Shown here: positions 33,731-45,395 of the stretch, one piece after another
Position numbering within the stretch: the first letter of the stretch is position 1
Layout of the letters: every line of letters starts with the position of its first letter
Assembly (NCBI GenBank): GCA_033961575.1
Contig: CM066732.1
Span: 73,074,687-73,138,686, forward strand
From: Aselliscus stoliczkanus
Taxonomy: Eukaryota > Chordata > Mammalia > Chiroptera > Hipposideridae
Reading direction: 5' to 3'
Length of the DNA: 64,000 nt
The notes under the pieces: generated by a model
Databases searched by the model: none
The model's input: the letters and a program-made list of their open reading frames with translations, nothing else
What the model was told of the DNA's origin: nothing
Program-made: the position numbers and the translations under genes

Positions 33731-34207
33731 TGGTAATATAGCCACCCCATTTTAGAGATAAGAATCAAAGGCACTGGTTCCAATAGTAGAATTTTCATGC
33801 TGAAAGGGACATTGATATTGCTTTTATTTGAAGTTCATGTTCTCTAATTTTTCACAGTTGATGTGTAACCTTCACGGGATCACTTGTGATCAAAGAATCT
33901 AAAATTCCAAAATTTAGATCTCTTAGAACAAAGTTTTTTTTCATCAGTTCCATGCCCACTTACAACACACACAAAAAAATCCTTCTTGTGACTGTTCACA
34001 TTTTGATTGTGTGAAAACTGTGCCAAGATGATATATTTGAAAGAATTGATAATTTATTGAACACTGCAAAATTCTTTATAACACACACACAAAAATTGAC
34101 TTGATAAGGCCAGTGGCATTTTTCTTTCCATTTTGCAGATAAAAAAAATCAAATATTTAAATTTGTCTCAAATCAAACATTTTCCTATAAAATTAGAAAT
34201 GAAAGTT
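33731..34207. other. No gene or repeat recognised
   Basis: AT-rich unique-looking sequence with short ACAC runs near 33968 and 34082. Confidence 0.45.
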
Positions 34208-34227
34208 AAAAATGTTTAAAAGACTCA

Positions 34228-34381
34228 GAATGAGGAGGGTCAAGTATGATAGAAGGAGGCTGGACTTCAGGTGAATATCAGATGTTGTATCATAAAGATG
34301 TACATCTAAAACTTATATGGTGCTATTATTAACCAATGTCACCCTAATAAATTTAACTTAAAAAACGGTCTTCAATGGAAT
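34228..34381 (+). mobile_element. Short 5'-truncated L1 3' end
   Basis: 'GATGTACATCTAAAACTTAT' and 'ATTATTAACCAATGTCACCC' plus 'TAATAAATTTAACTTAAAAA' are an L1 3' terminus, of a different L1 family from copies A-C. An imperfect ~19-20 bp duplication (AAAAATGTTT(AA)AAGACTCA) lies at 34208-34227 and 34382-34400. About 16 bases of extra sequence sit between the A-tail and the right duplication. Confidence 0.7.
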
Positions 34382-36135
34382 AAAAATGTTTTAAGACTCA
34401 TGTGGTTTCTAAAATAGTGCTTCATAAACTACATGGGAAAACAAGCAGCATTATGTGAAATTCCTCATAGTGGAAATATACTAAAAAGATATAAACTATT
34501 TAATTGGGATAAAGTGCTTTAATGTTTTCTTCACTATAATACATTAATGAAGAGGTAAATTGTAATCACCTAAAGCAAATAGTGAACCTAAAATTTTAGG
34601 TAAATGTTTAAACATGAAACAACACTTACTTTATTTACTAGTCAAAATAAATAGAAGATATTACATAGATGTTCAGCAAAAATATTCATAAGAGATTTCC
34701 AGTCAAGATGGCAGAGTAGGTAAACGCTGTACTCACCTCCTCTCAGGACCACATCAATTACAATTAAACCACAGAACAACCATTAATGAGAATCAACTGA
34801 AGTCTAGTTGAACCAAAGCCCTATAACTATGGACATACAGAAGAAACCACCTCGAGATTGGTAGGAGGAACAGAAACATGGAATGCGCTAGTCCCACACC
34901 AGTGTGCGACCATTAAAAATTGGGAGCAATATCTTGGCTGTGAAAGTTCCCCCAAGAGGAGCAAATGGACTCTACCCCATACCAGGCTTCCCAGACCAGG
35001 GTTCCAGTGCCAGGAAGAGAAGTCTCCATAACTTCTGGTTGTGAAAACCAGTGGAGATTGTGAGACAGAGGGTGACTGGAGTACAGGTGCACCTTTTAAA
35101 GGGCCTGCATATGGACTTACTCCCTAATAGATTCACTCTCTCTGGGGCAGAAGCCAGGGGCATACAGGGGATGAACTAAATTGTCTGTCCCCAGGATGAG
35201 GGTTGAAGGGGCAGCTTTCTCCCAGACACAGGAGCTGGCGAAAGTTGTTGTTTCTTTCTTGAGCCCTCCTCCCCATGTCTCTGCATGCAGACATAAAGAT
35301 CTGGGTCTCCATCAAACTGGCTATCATCTTTCATCTGCCATGCTCTAGTGATTCCCAGAGAATCTGCCCCACCCAACTTTCTGGCACACCCAAGCTGTTT
35401 CTAGTAGCTTTTCCATATAAACAATCTTTCTTAGCTCACATTGTGGACTTTCATAAAATCTCTCAAAGGTTCACAAAGCACAAACAAGCAACATCTGGCT
35501 TTGGCATGTCCCGTACCTTTGGCTGAGCAGCCCTAACCCAGGCACTAGTGACAGCCAGCCTCAGTTCACAGATGGCCTCTTGGAGCACCTCAAAGCCCAG
35601 TGTAGGTAGTGGCCATCTGCAGATTGCTTTGTGGCTTATACCAGGTGGCCCCAGGCAGATCACAAGCTACAGATAAACTTGGCCTGCAGCAGGTTCCCTC
35701 CCAGGGGGCCCCTGGGCTGGCACCCCTGGTAGACAGCTTTGGAACAAGCTGGAGCATCACCTGGTTGCCTCCAAGGACAACATATGACAAGGGTAGACTG
35801 GGCAGACACCAGAGTTCTGTTGAGCAAACCCTGCTATGTAGTGTCAGCCCTTGCACCATAGCTCCTCCACTGTAGTCACAGCCAGTCCTCATAACCCATC
35901 AGCCTTAGTGTTAATCCCTCCCATTCATGTGCAAACAGCAACCAAGGCTCAACTACAACAGAAGGGCACACACAACTCATACAAAGGACACATCCAGAAC
36001 ACTCAGAGCAGGTGACCAGGGAGACTGCACCACTGGGTCCCTCGGGAAACCTACTAGATAAGGATACTCTATGCAGACTGAGGGGCATAGCAACCCTAAC
36101 TGATACACAGAAATAAACACAGGAAGGCAGTCAAA

Positions 36136-37030
36136 ATGAGGATACAAAGAAACATGTCCCCCAAAAAAAGAACAGAATAAAGTTCTAGAAAAAGAACTAA
36201 ACAAAATGTAGACATGCAATCTACTAGATGCAAAGTTCCAAACACTGGTTATTAGGATGCTCAGTGATCTAGGGGAGAACTTCAACAACGAGATAAAAAA
36301 CATAAAAATGGAGATACAAAACATAAAAAAGAACTAGTCAGAAATAAAGAATATAATAACTGAAATGAAGAATATATTTGAGGAAATCAACAGTAGATTA
36401 GACAAAGCAGAGGATCAAATCAGTGATTTAGAAGATAAGGGAGCAGAAAACACCCAATCGGAACAGAAAAAAAGACAAAAGAATACAAAACAGTGAGGAG
36501 AATGTAAGGGGCCTCTGGGACATCAAGCATACCAATATTTGCATCATAGGGGTACCAGAAGGAGAAGAGAGAGAGTAAGGAATTGAAAACATATTTGAAG
36601 AAATAATGATAGAAAACTTCCCTAACCTGGTGAAGGAAATAGAGATACATGCCCAGGAAGAACAGAGTCCCAAACAGGATGAACTCAAAGAGGCCAACAC
36701 CAAGACATATCATAATTAAAATTTGAAAGGTTAAAGACAAGGAGAGAATCTTAAAAGCAGCAAGAGAAAAGCAGTTAGTTACCTACAAGAGAGCTGCATA
36801 AGACTCTCAGCTGATTTCTCTACAGAAACTTTGTAGGTCAGAAGGGATTGGCAGGAAATATTCAAAGTGATGAAAAGAAAGGATCTACAACCAAGATTAC
36901 TCTACCCAACACAGCTATTATATCTTTTAAAATTGAAGGACAGATAAAGAGCTTCCCAGACAAGAAAAAGCAAAAGGAGTTCATCACCACCAAACCAGTA
37001 TTACGTGGAATTTTAAAGGGACTTCTTTAA
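36136..37030 (+). pseudogene. ORF1: L1 ORF1 pseudogene, copy B
   Basis: The ATG at 36136 starts 'MRIQRNMSP'. A coiled-coil region with 'ITEMKNI' and 'RLDKAEDQISDLED' follows, then 'IIGVPEGEERE', and the C-terminus 'IKSFPDKKKQKEFITTKPVL' ending at a TAA (37028). Stops occur early (after 'KKRTE') and before 'VRGLWD', so the RNA-binding ORF1 protein cannot be made. Its C-terminal 60 codons are still open (36848-37030). Confidence 0.82.
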
Positions 37031-37049
37031 GAAGAAGCAGAAAACAAAG

Positions 37050-37640
37050 ATGGAAATAACTAGGTATCTATAAACAATTACTTTAAGTGTAAATGGATTA
37101 AATGTTCCAATCAAAAGATAGAGTGCTGAATGAATAAGAAAACAAGACCCTTACATATGCTGCCTATAAGAGATTCATTTCAGAGCAAAACGCGAACACA
37201 AACTGAAAGTAAAAGGATGGGGAAAAGATATTTCATGATAATGGAACAAAAAAAAAATAGCTGAGATAGCAATACTTACATCAGATAAAATAGATTTTAA
37301 AACAAAAGCTATAACAAGAGACAGAGAAGGACCCAGTAATCTCACTTCCGGATATTTATCTGAAGAAACCCAAAATGCTACTTTGAGAGGACATGTAAAT
37401 CCATATATTCATTGCAGCATTGTTTACAATGGCCAAGTTGTGGAGGGATCCTGGGTGTTCATCAATGGACGGATGGATAAAGAGAAGGTGGTACATATAT
37501 ACAATGGAATATTGCTCGGCCATGGATGGGAATGGTTCTTGCCATCTGCGTGGTACGGATGGACCTGGAAAGTATTGTGCTGAGTGGAGTATGTCAGACA
37601 GAGAAAGACAGATGCAATGTAATTTTGCTTAAATGTTGAA
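37050..37640 (+). pseudogene. ORF2: L1 ORF2 remnant, copy B: endonuclease start fused to ORF2 C-terminus
   Basis: The ATG at 37050 is followed by an early stop. The endonuclease start 'VNGLNVP' is recognisable, and the endonuclease frame is open again from 'AEIAILTSDKIDFK' (about 37258). It runs through the junction 'RDREG|PSN' at 37330-37332 and on, in the shifted frame, to 37583 ('GHVNPYIHCSIVYNG...'). The normal C-terminal frame is also visible ('FTMAKLW') but has a frameshift. Reverse transcriptase is absent. Confidence 0.82.
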
Positions 37641-38155
37641 TCTAAAGAACAAAATATAAAAACAAATAAAACAGAAACAAACTCATAGAGACAGAGACAT
37701 TTTGATGATTGCCAGGTGGGCAGGGTGTTAGGAGTAAGTAAAAAAGGAAAGAATTAAGAAGTACAAATTTGTTGTTGCAAGTAGTCATGGGGATGTAGGG
37801 CATAGCATAAGGAATACAATCGATAATATTGTAATCACTATGTATGATATCAGATGGGTCCTACATTTATCAAAGTGATAGATGGGATCAGGGTTGGGGG
37901 CATGCTGAAAAAGGTGAAGGGATTAAGTAAAAATTGGTAGTTACAAAATGTCATGGGGATGTAAAGTAAAGCATAGGGAATATAGTCAATAATATGGTAA
38001 TAACTATGTATGGTGCCAGGTTGGTATTAGGCTAGTCAGGGAGATCACTTCTTAAATTATGTAAATATCTAATCATTATGCTGTCTGTATACCTGAAATT
38101 AATATAAAATAATATTGAATGTCAAAATAAATAATTAAATTGTAAACAAATTTTA
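37641..38155 (+). repeat. L1 copy B 3' UTR, two tandem units
   Basis: Units at about 37755-37880 and 37915-38045 repeat the 'TCATGGGGATGTA...GCATA...GGAATA' order. The element then ends in 'GAATGTCAAAATAAATAATT'. In copies A and C the corresponding point continues into a third unit. Confidence 0.7.
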
Positions 38156-39073
38156 AAAAACATCATTCAGCTGATATGTGGTAGAGCATTTTCCACTTGG
38201 TCATGAAAATGTTGTAAAAATTCTTAAGTCATATCCAAGTAGTCTGATCATGTTTTCTTAGCTGAATGGGAAAATTCTTAAAAGTGGAGTCCATATATTT
38301 TCTTCTTTAGTATCCATCCACAATGTGTCATAGAACTGTGAGCATGCAGTAGGTAATTAATAAGTGATGCTTAAGAGATGGCAACACTCTGCAGTCTTGG
38401 TTGAGCACCTAAAAACACATCACTGTGACAAAGACCTAGATGACATGTCATCTCAGTTTCACAGTATCTCATGAGTATTCTGTCTTCTTTGTAAAATAAG
38501 CTTTTAACTTATTTAAAAAGCCAGTCTTACAAAGGAAGGCTAGGTGACACATAAGCCAGTATTAGAATAAGTAGACTATTTTTTTTTGTATTAATGTCAC
38601 AATTTCCATTGTCTGTTTCTCAGTGACTAGCAATAATTTTAAAATGTATGCACTTTTAGCCTCAGTGACTTTAGCTTGCAGAAAGAATTTACGATAATTA
38701 ACACAAAAAGAGGCACAAGAGAAAATCAGATACAGCAATTCACAAAGAATATATCATATGTTCTCCCTATCTAATCAGATTCATTATCTTTCAACACAAG
38801 CCTATAAAAGATAAGAACTGAGCAAGAGCGGAGCTGGTCAGCATTTGAACAGAGTTTTTTCTAAAGGTAAATTCAAGGACCTAAAAAACTCTGAACAGAA
38901 ATGTCAATATTTTCATTACTGGGTCTTCCTCTTGAGTATAAAGAGATTTATAAGTACCGTGAGTGTTATTGTATAGAAAATCCTTTTTCTAAGATCAGAG
39001 GTAAAGGGAACAATCCAGACATGATGGTTGGCAAATGTTATATGATGTCTTTCTGAAGGGCAAGAAATTAAAA

Positions 39074-39075
<2 letters not shown>
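38156..39075. other. No gene recognised; possible L2 trace near 38310-38370
   Basis: 'CATGCAGTAGGTAATTAATA' is like the very end of L2 or MIR. The rest is unique-looking. Confidence 0.4.

Positions 39076-39125
<50 letters not shown>
39076..39125. repeat. (TA)n microsatellite
   Basis: About 25 TA units. Confidence 0.98.
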
Positions 39126-39129
<4 letters not shown>

Positions 39130-39230
39130 AAGAAGACTCGCATTATTATTATGCCGTTAAACATTATATTAATTCATACTGATTAATTCATGAATCAGTA
39201 TATTAATTTATATATATACATATATTCTTT

Positions 39231-39626
39231 TTTTTTTTCTTTAAGATTTTATTGGGGAATTGGGGAAGGGGAACAGACAAGTTGTCCTTTTTGTTCTTCA
39301 GGCTAGTTGTGGAGGACGTTGCTTCACTGGCCCATGTTGGTATCGTCATTGCGCTCTTCCCAGGTGAGGCAGTCACCCACCGGCCATTGGACAGCCGCTC
39401 CCGGCAGCTCACAAAAGGGCACACCAGCTGCCAGACAGCCTCACTGTAACCTACACCATTGCCAACGACTCATGGCAGCCTAGCTCCAGATCGAGCTGTT
39501 GTTCACCATCTTAGCTGTAGAGGGTGCAGCGTCACAGGCCTGCATGTGGGATTTGAACCAGGGCCCTGCTGCTCAGAGCTGGCGTCCCCAAGCCAACTCT
39601 TAACCAATGCACCACTCAGCTGGCCC
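39231..39626 (-). mobile_element. T+-class tRNA-headed SINE, minus strand
   Basis: On the minus strand it starts 'GGGCCAGCTGAGTGGTGCAT' with 'TGGTTAAGAG' and 'GGTTCAAATCC', then 'GCTGTGACGCTGCACCCTCT' and the conserved tail 'AGCCTGAAGAACAAAAAGGA'. It ends 'TTCCCCAATAAAATCTT'. A perfect 17-bp duplication ATATACATATATTCTTT flanks it (39214-39230, 39627-39643). Confidence 0.94.
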
Positions 39627-39739
39627 ATATACATATATTCTTTACAAATGCCCATGACTTCTATAAATCTAATTTAGTAGTTTATTTTCAAATATAAATG
39701 CACTGTATGGAAATTAGAAAATTTTAATGATAGAGAATA

Positions 39740-40330
39740 TCAAATAAATATTTCTCCCTCTCCCTAGTGCCACCTTGTATGTCCACTCCCCAGAGGTAAT
39801 CACTAAGTTTTTTGTACTCTTCTGGAAATTTTTGATGTATATTTATATTCTTTGTTTTTAGGCAAATGAATCTAAAAATACTTACATCATACTATTTTGT
39901 TACACTTTTTCTTGAGATCAGATATCTTTTCATGTATCCTACATCAATCTTTGTATTCTTTTAATAGTAATAGATTGTTCCATTGAACATAATTGTGCAA
40001 ACATTTATATCAGTGGTTGGTAAATTCTTTCTGCAAAGGGTCATATAGTTAATATTTTAGGCTTTGTGAGTTATATGGTCTTTTTCACAATGATTTAACT
40101 CTGCCATGCACAACACATAATTGACAGGTATGGCTGTACACAATAAAAACTTTCTAGAAAACACATTTATATTTGAAAATAAACTAAATTACATTTATAA
40201 AAGTCATGACTGCAGGCTGGATTTGGCCCTATGGGTCATAGTTTACAGACTCCTGATTGATACAGTCAGTCATACGCCAGTGGAAACGATTATTTCCTAT
40301 TTGTTGCTATTAAGAACAATGCTGCTATGG
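39740..40330 (-). repeat. Old L1ME-type LINE 3' region, minus strand, split by a hAT element
   Basis: 'CACTCCCCAGAGGTAATCAC', 'CTTCTGGAAATTTTTGATGT', 'AGATTGTTCCATTGAACATA' and, beyond the inserted element, 'TTGCTATTAAGAACAATGCT' are antisense text of an old L1 3' region. Confidence 0.65.
40013..40255. mobile_element. Non-autonomous hAT-Charlie-type DNA transposon relic
   Basis: Left end 'CAGTGGTTGGTAAATT' and right end 'AGTTTACAGACTCCTG' are imperfect inverted repeats. The inside reads 'CTGCAAAGGGTCATATAGTT', 'AGGCTTTGTGAGTTATATGG' and 'GGCTGGATTTGGCCCTATGG', a well-known mammalian hAT family pattern. The 8-bp flanks ATTTATAT and ATTGATAC match at 5 of 8. It lies inside the old L1ME. Confidence 0.85.
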
Positions 40331-40764
40331 AGCTCTATAACTCCTGTACACTTGCTTTGGTCAAAGTAGAATGAATTCACTACAGAGCATATAAAATATT
40401 GGTTTAAAATCTTCAAAAAATTGCAGACTAATGGCTAATTTACCACCCCTAGTTTTGTCCTGCCTATACAGCATTTTAAAACATTTAAAATTTGCTGTAA
40501 AAAAAAAAAATCTTGTACATTATAAGCTTCCTTCCATCAAGTCCATGTGGTCTCTCTATGGACAAGTAGATATTTTCTCTCTAGGTCAATTTATTCTTTG
40601 GTCCGGCCCCTTTCCTGCCCTGAAAATGGCTATGTAAAAAAATCCAGAGACTCAAATCTATTATTGTATCTATTCTCTCTTTCCCTTGACTGTGTTATCT
40701 AGAGATTAGTGACAGAAAGTGTTAATCCTTTGGGAGAGAATTATCTAACTCAAAGGTTATATGT
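40331..40764. other. No gene or repeat recognised
   Basis: Unique-looking sequence with a poly-A run near 40500. Confidence 0.45.
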
Positions 40765-40780
40765 AAAGGAAACACCAGGA

Positions 40781-41182
40781 GGGCTGGCTAAGTGGCACAT
40801 TGGTTAGGCATTAACTTGGGAAGCCAGCTCTGAGCATCAGGCCCCGGGTTCAGATCCCACATGTGGACCAGTGACACTGCGCCCTCTACAGCTAAGATGG
40901 CAAAGAACAGCTCCACCTGGAGCTGGGCTGCTGTGAGTCTCGCTGTGATGCGTAGGCTGCAGTGGGGCTGGCCGGCAGCTGGCGTGCACTTTCGTGAGCT
41001 GCTTTGAGCAGCCCTGAGCTGCCTTTCAATGGCTGGTGGGCGACTGCCTCAGCCAGGAAGAGCACAATGATAATACCAACATGGGCCAATAAAGCAAAAT
41101 CCTCCACAAGTAGACTGAAGAACAAAAGGACAACAACTTGTCTGTTCCCCTCCCCCAATTCCCCAATAAAATCTTTTAAAAA
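40781..41182 (+). mobile_element. T+-class tRNA-headed SINE
   Basis: Starts 'GGGCTGGCTAAGTGGCACAT', has 'TGGTTAGGC' and 'GGTTCAGATCCC', then 'GACACTGCGCCCTCTACAGC', the GC-rich middle, 'GACTGAAGAACAAAAGGACA' and the end 'CCCCAATAAAATCTTTT'. The 16-bp duplication AAAGGAAACA(C/G)CAGGA has one mismatch (40765-40780, 41183-41198). Confidence 0.94.
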
Positions 41183-41198
41183 AAAGGAAACAGCAGGA

Positions 41199-42780
41199 GA
41201 AACTGAATGAAATACGTTTTGTTTTGTTTTTTTAGTTTTTACCTCTTTTTTCTTTTTCTTTTTTTTTTCTGAGACTACATGGCTAGTTGAATTTATAAGG
41301 TGAATAGTGCCAGACAATAGGAAGTTTCTGAAATCAACCTTTAGCATTCAATTAAAAACCTCAAAGACATTCTTATCAGCTACTTCAAAGGACAGAGAAG
41401 TGTTTACTCTATACTGCAGGGTATTTGGGGAAACATCAAATTATCAGATTGTATGTTATCACAGAGGATAGTGGGCACAATTTCTTTCTGTTCCTTGAGT
41501 TAAACATTTATACAGTGCCTGGCAAGACATTTACAGGTACAGTTTAGCAGGAATCTGCTCCGGCTTCTCTACATATGGTCTCATGATTCGCCCCTGCAGA
41601 CATATGAATTTCAACTCATTTTTCTTACTTTATCACTGAAGTGCTCATTGAGGATTCCATTACTAGCTAGAGCACGCTCATTGCCCTTTTTAACTAGTGC
41701 TTAAAAAAAATAATAAAGTCCTGGTTTCCTTGATTCACCATCATCTCATCAGACTTTGAAGCTGAGGCTTTTGAACAAATATCTTTGTGTTTGAAATTTA
41801 TTGAGTTATGACTGAATGTCTCACCTTTACAGAGAGTCCTCACCACCTAAAGAAGGGTCCCAAAGTAACAAAGGAGATAGAAGCACCATAAAAAATCACT
41901 AATGTGGTGGTTAATATTAATCTCAGTTTGAAATTTAGCTTGACTGAAATCAGTTTAGGCTCATTGGATCATGGCAATGTCATGGTATACGTGATTATAG
42001 ATTGTGTTGTGAGCTAGCTTATCCTAACCAGTAACATCTGGCATATTCCACCTCATAAAAGAAGTTTATCTCCCTTTTAGTGTTCAAATAAATCTACTCT
42101 TAGTGCCTCCCACTTATCTGGAAAATGGTTTTCTTTTCTCATGAGGGTCTCTCATTCCCTTTTTATAATAGTCTATGAAGCCGAGGGGTTTTATTCAAAC
42201 AAAGAGGGTCAGTCTTGGTTATTAGTGATTCAGAGAAAAGACGTCAGAAAAATCTCATCAGTCCCCTGAAATGCATCATTCTTAATCGTATTTGCTGCTG
42301 CCAAAAATCATGGCGTCCAGCAGTAATTTAGTGATCCAGGCATGAGCTATGTAGATACCAGGTTTTCTGGTGGCAGTTTCTCCGAAGAGAGCAGAAAAAG
42401 ACAAAGTCTCTTCTCAGTATGAAAGCTGCCTCTGGTCTTTTCACAAAAGCTTATTGCAAACTGAAGAGAGCCTTCCTAGGAGACAAGACCCTTTAGGGTT
42501 AACCTTTGCAATGATCACCCAAGAGAAACCAAACAGAGGTAAGGGGAGAAAAGTGAAATGTTCTGTCAGATTAACATAACCAAAAAATAAGAGGCTGAGC
42601 CAGTTTGCAAAGCCTGAAACAAGACACCCTGCTGCATTTGCAGATCAGACTTAGCTAGCAGCCACCTTCCTCTGAAAACATGCATTCAGGACATCACAAA
42701 AGGACTTTTTTTGTGAAGTCCCCATATTGACACAAGAGATCAGTTTTGGATATGGACTAGAAACATCTAGTTTGGCATGA
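41199..42780. other. No gene recognised
   Basis: A T-rich low-complexity stretch lies at 41216-41270. The 151-codon minus frame ending at 40892 is read through this tract and the SINE and is not a gene. The rest is unique-looking. Confidence 0.45.

Positions 42781-42824
<44 letters not shown>
42781..42824. repeat. (AC)n microsatellite
   Basis: About 21 AC units. Confidence 0.98.
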
Positions 42825-42825
<1 letters not shown>

Positions 42826-44020
42826 ACACCTCTTTATGATTCTAGGAATGCTGAGTCAGCCATGTGCTGTGCTTTGAGTGAGTTCTCTAGAACCTCTTGA
42901 AGACCTGCATTACCAGCTCAGAATTTAGAGCATGATTTTCCTTCCACACACTTTCACTTCAGAGCTGGTCCAGGCAAAGCCACTCAGTACATTAGATAGA
43001 GTTTAATAATTTTCAAACTAGGTGAAAATTACCAAAGGCTAGAGCACCATGTTCCCACAAAGCTCTTTGATCCCTTGGCAAAGATGTCTATTTCCTCCCC
43101 CAGCAACTTTTAAAATGGGGACAGGAAATAAACGTCCAGAACAGGCAGTGGTAGGATCCTTACCTCACATCTACATTATCAAAAGGAGCCCCTCAAGTTG
43201 TCTTCCCCCAAACAATAAGGTTTCTCCAGAATATCCCAAACCCCATTCTCTCTAGGAACTTTTTTGATAGCATCTCTTGCTAAATACATATATATTTTTT
43301 CAAAGTTCCACAACTCCAGGCATTCCATTACACGATGAAGTTGTATAGATGTTTATCAATCTATTTGAGCACATATATTATAATTGATTAATTAACCTAG
43401 CAGACTAGAAATTAAAGTGTTTGCCACTCAGAGTTGGTTCACCAATCATTTAATCAACAGTACATAGCTAACAATTCTAAGATACTTGTTTTGGGAATAC
43501 TGAGAAAGTAGATATGAGCTTTCTCCTTCCTGTGGAAAGTTTAACTACTGGATTTCCAAATTTTCTTTCAACCAGTAATCTCAGTAATCATCAGGTCTAT
43601 ATCCCTCCTGCTCATTCTCATCAAGACGAGGAGTCCTCTCGACAGTATTTCTCACAAGGGTCCCTCCATTGAGAGCCTGTACCATTCTATTCTAGCAGCT
43701 ATGTTCAAAATCTTTCCTCACCTTGAGCCCAAATATGCCTCATTTTGATATCTAGGTTTGTCCTGTCTTCACTTTTAGGTTCACCTATAAAATAAGTCTG
43801 CTCTCACTTTCAGATCACAACCTCTTGAGTATTGACAGACAACTACCATGTTGTCTGCATACGTTTTCCATCTCCAGGTTGAATATCTCTGATTGCTTCA
43901 ACTAATTGCCTTATTGTATGGTTTTGGATTACTTCATAACCTTTTGGTGCTCCTTACCAGACACACTTAGGGGAGCACAAATATCCTTAGTTGCAAGAAC
44001 CATGCTTCTAGTGTGTTCCA
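42825..44020. other. No gene recognised
   Basis: Unique-looking sequence. 'TCTCCAGGTTGAATATCTCT' near 43870 hints at a very old LINE relic, but I cannot support a name. Confidence 0.4.
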
Positions 44021-44024
44021 TATG

Positions 44025-44680
44025 GTTGATACAATGATAATGTTAGTGATGACAATAAGCTAATATTTAATGTGTACCAACTATGTGCGAGGACTGCTCT
44101 CGCATGGTGATGTATGTGCCCCAGCTCTCTTACCACCTCAGTAACCCTGATGCAAGTTGGCCTCCCCAGAAGTTGATGCTGAGACAGAGTTGGGGGCAGA
44201 GAATGAGTGGGACAGTGAGATGTTTATTAGAAGTCAAAACCTGTAAAAGGAAGAGAGATCTGTGAAAGGAAGTATAATTGCACAGAGGGAGAAATTGAAT
44301 TGTCATGCAGGTTTAACAATCTAGCAGAGGGCTCTGAAGCAAATAACTTCCCAACACTGTTGCCGCACCTGGGACCTGAATGGCTGCCTTTATACAGCCT
44401 ATATACACACTGAGCAGTTACTGGATGCCCACTGTCCAGGAAAGGGGCCTCAGGCGGTGTGATTCTGCAGCTGAGGCAGACCCTAAAGGCAGTTTCTGCA
44501 GCAAGGTGACCAGTCCTCCCCAAAAGTGGGTGTCTGGGCAGTGCATCTCCATATCTGTCACACACCTATAAGGTAGATACTTTTATTCTTCTCATTTTAC
44601 ACATAAGGAAACTGAGGTGAGGTAGATTAGGAAATTTACCAAGATATACAGGTAGTAAGTGAAAAATATTGATGAAAACA
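44025..44680 (-). repeat. MIR SINE relic, minus strand, split by an LTR
   Basis: The left part reads 'TAATATTTAATGTGTACCAA' and 'TATGTGCGAGGACTGCT'. The right part resumes at 44565 with 'CTATAAGGTAGATACTTTTA', 'ATAAGGAAACTGAGGTGAGG' and 'ACAGGTAGTAAGTGAAAAA'. Together they form one antisense MIR interrupted by about 460 bp. Confidence 0.85.
44108..44564 (-). mobile_element. Solo LTR (ERV-type), minus strand, inserted in a MIR
   Basis: On the minus strand it begins about 'TGTGACAGATATGGAGATGC', has a TATA-like 'CTGTATAAAGGCAGCC' and a polyadenylation signal in 'CTTCTAATAAACATCTCACT', and ends near 'GGGGCACATACA'. The interrupted MIR shows that this is a discrete insertion. Borders are uncertain by a few bases and no coding part remains. 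Confidence 0.65.
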
Positions 44681-45330
44681 TTCACTCTATAGTTAAAATA
44701 CAATTGCAGTTAAGTTAAATGTACTCAGTCTGAAGATCTAGGTCACTCTACACGGTGCCAGGCAACGTGCTAGATTTTAAAAAGCAGTGAAGGGTCTGAG
44801 ATTTTGCCTTACTTGTGAGCTAACAAGTTAGCCGGCCCCATTTCATGGAGATTGGCAGAAGGTACAAGACCCTGGCATCAGAGACAATGACTTGATAACT
44901 CACAACACATCAGGGAGCATGGGCTTTGTGTTCACATCATTCTCCCTTCCCTCTTCCTCCAAGTTCACTGCAGGTGATATAGAAACAGTCCCGGGGGGAT
45001 GCTGCCCACATGGTGGGTTTGTGTCACAGCTGAGGAATGCCGAGCTTAGGAAACTCCATCTTTTAAAGGGAGTTGATAGAAAATCTATTTAACCTTTACC
45101 CCAAGGGAGATACGTTTATTATCCTGGTCAGAAAAAAATATATCTCTTCCTTTTGCCCTAGGGTAAGACACTACATCTTCCAAAGCTATTTGCTATACAA
45201 ACATCCTTGAAAAGGTAGTCTATAACAAGAGTTCATATGAAATATTAAGGAAAATTATCTCCCCAAAGATACAAAGAGGAAAATGGCATGATTTCCACCT
45301 TCCATCCATCTAGGCAGGAAAACAAAACCG
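44681..45330. other. No gene or repeat recognised
   Basis: Unique-looking sequence. Confidence 0.45.
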
Positions 45331-45395
45331 ATATGTTATTGTATGTCAACTGTAATTGAAAAATAATAAAAACAAAAATAAAAAACTTTAAAAAG
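45331..45395 (+). repeat. Very short L1 3' end
   Basis: 'TGTATGTCAACTGTAATTGA' followed by 'AAAATAATAAAAACAAAAAT' matches the end of the second 3' UTR unit of L1 copies A-C ('GAATGTCAATTGTAATTGAA'). It is probably a heavily 5'-truncated insertion of a related L1. Confidence 0.55.

Larger units (their letters stand above)
34690..38155 (+). mobile_element. L1 copy B: internally deleted, non-autonomous LINE-1
   Basis: Begins near 'TTCCAGTCAAGATGGCAGAG'. It has a 5' region to 36135, an ORF1 relic (36136-37030) and an ORF2 start (37050). The ORF2 deletion junction at 37330-37332 is the same as in copies A and C. The 3' UTR has only two of the three units and ends 'CCTGAAATTAATATAAAATA' plus an A-rich tail. 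It is about 3.5 kb and carries no later insertions. Its 5' region is more diverged from A and C than these are from each other, so it looks like a separate or older branch of the same deleted lineage. No clear target duplication. Confidence 0.88.
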
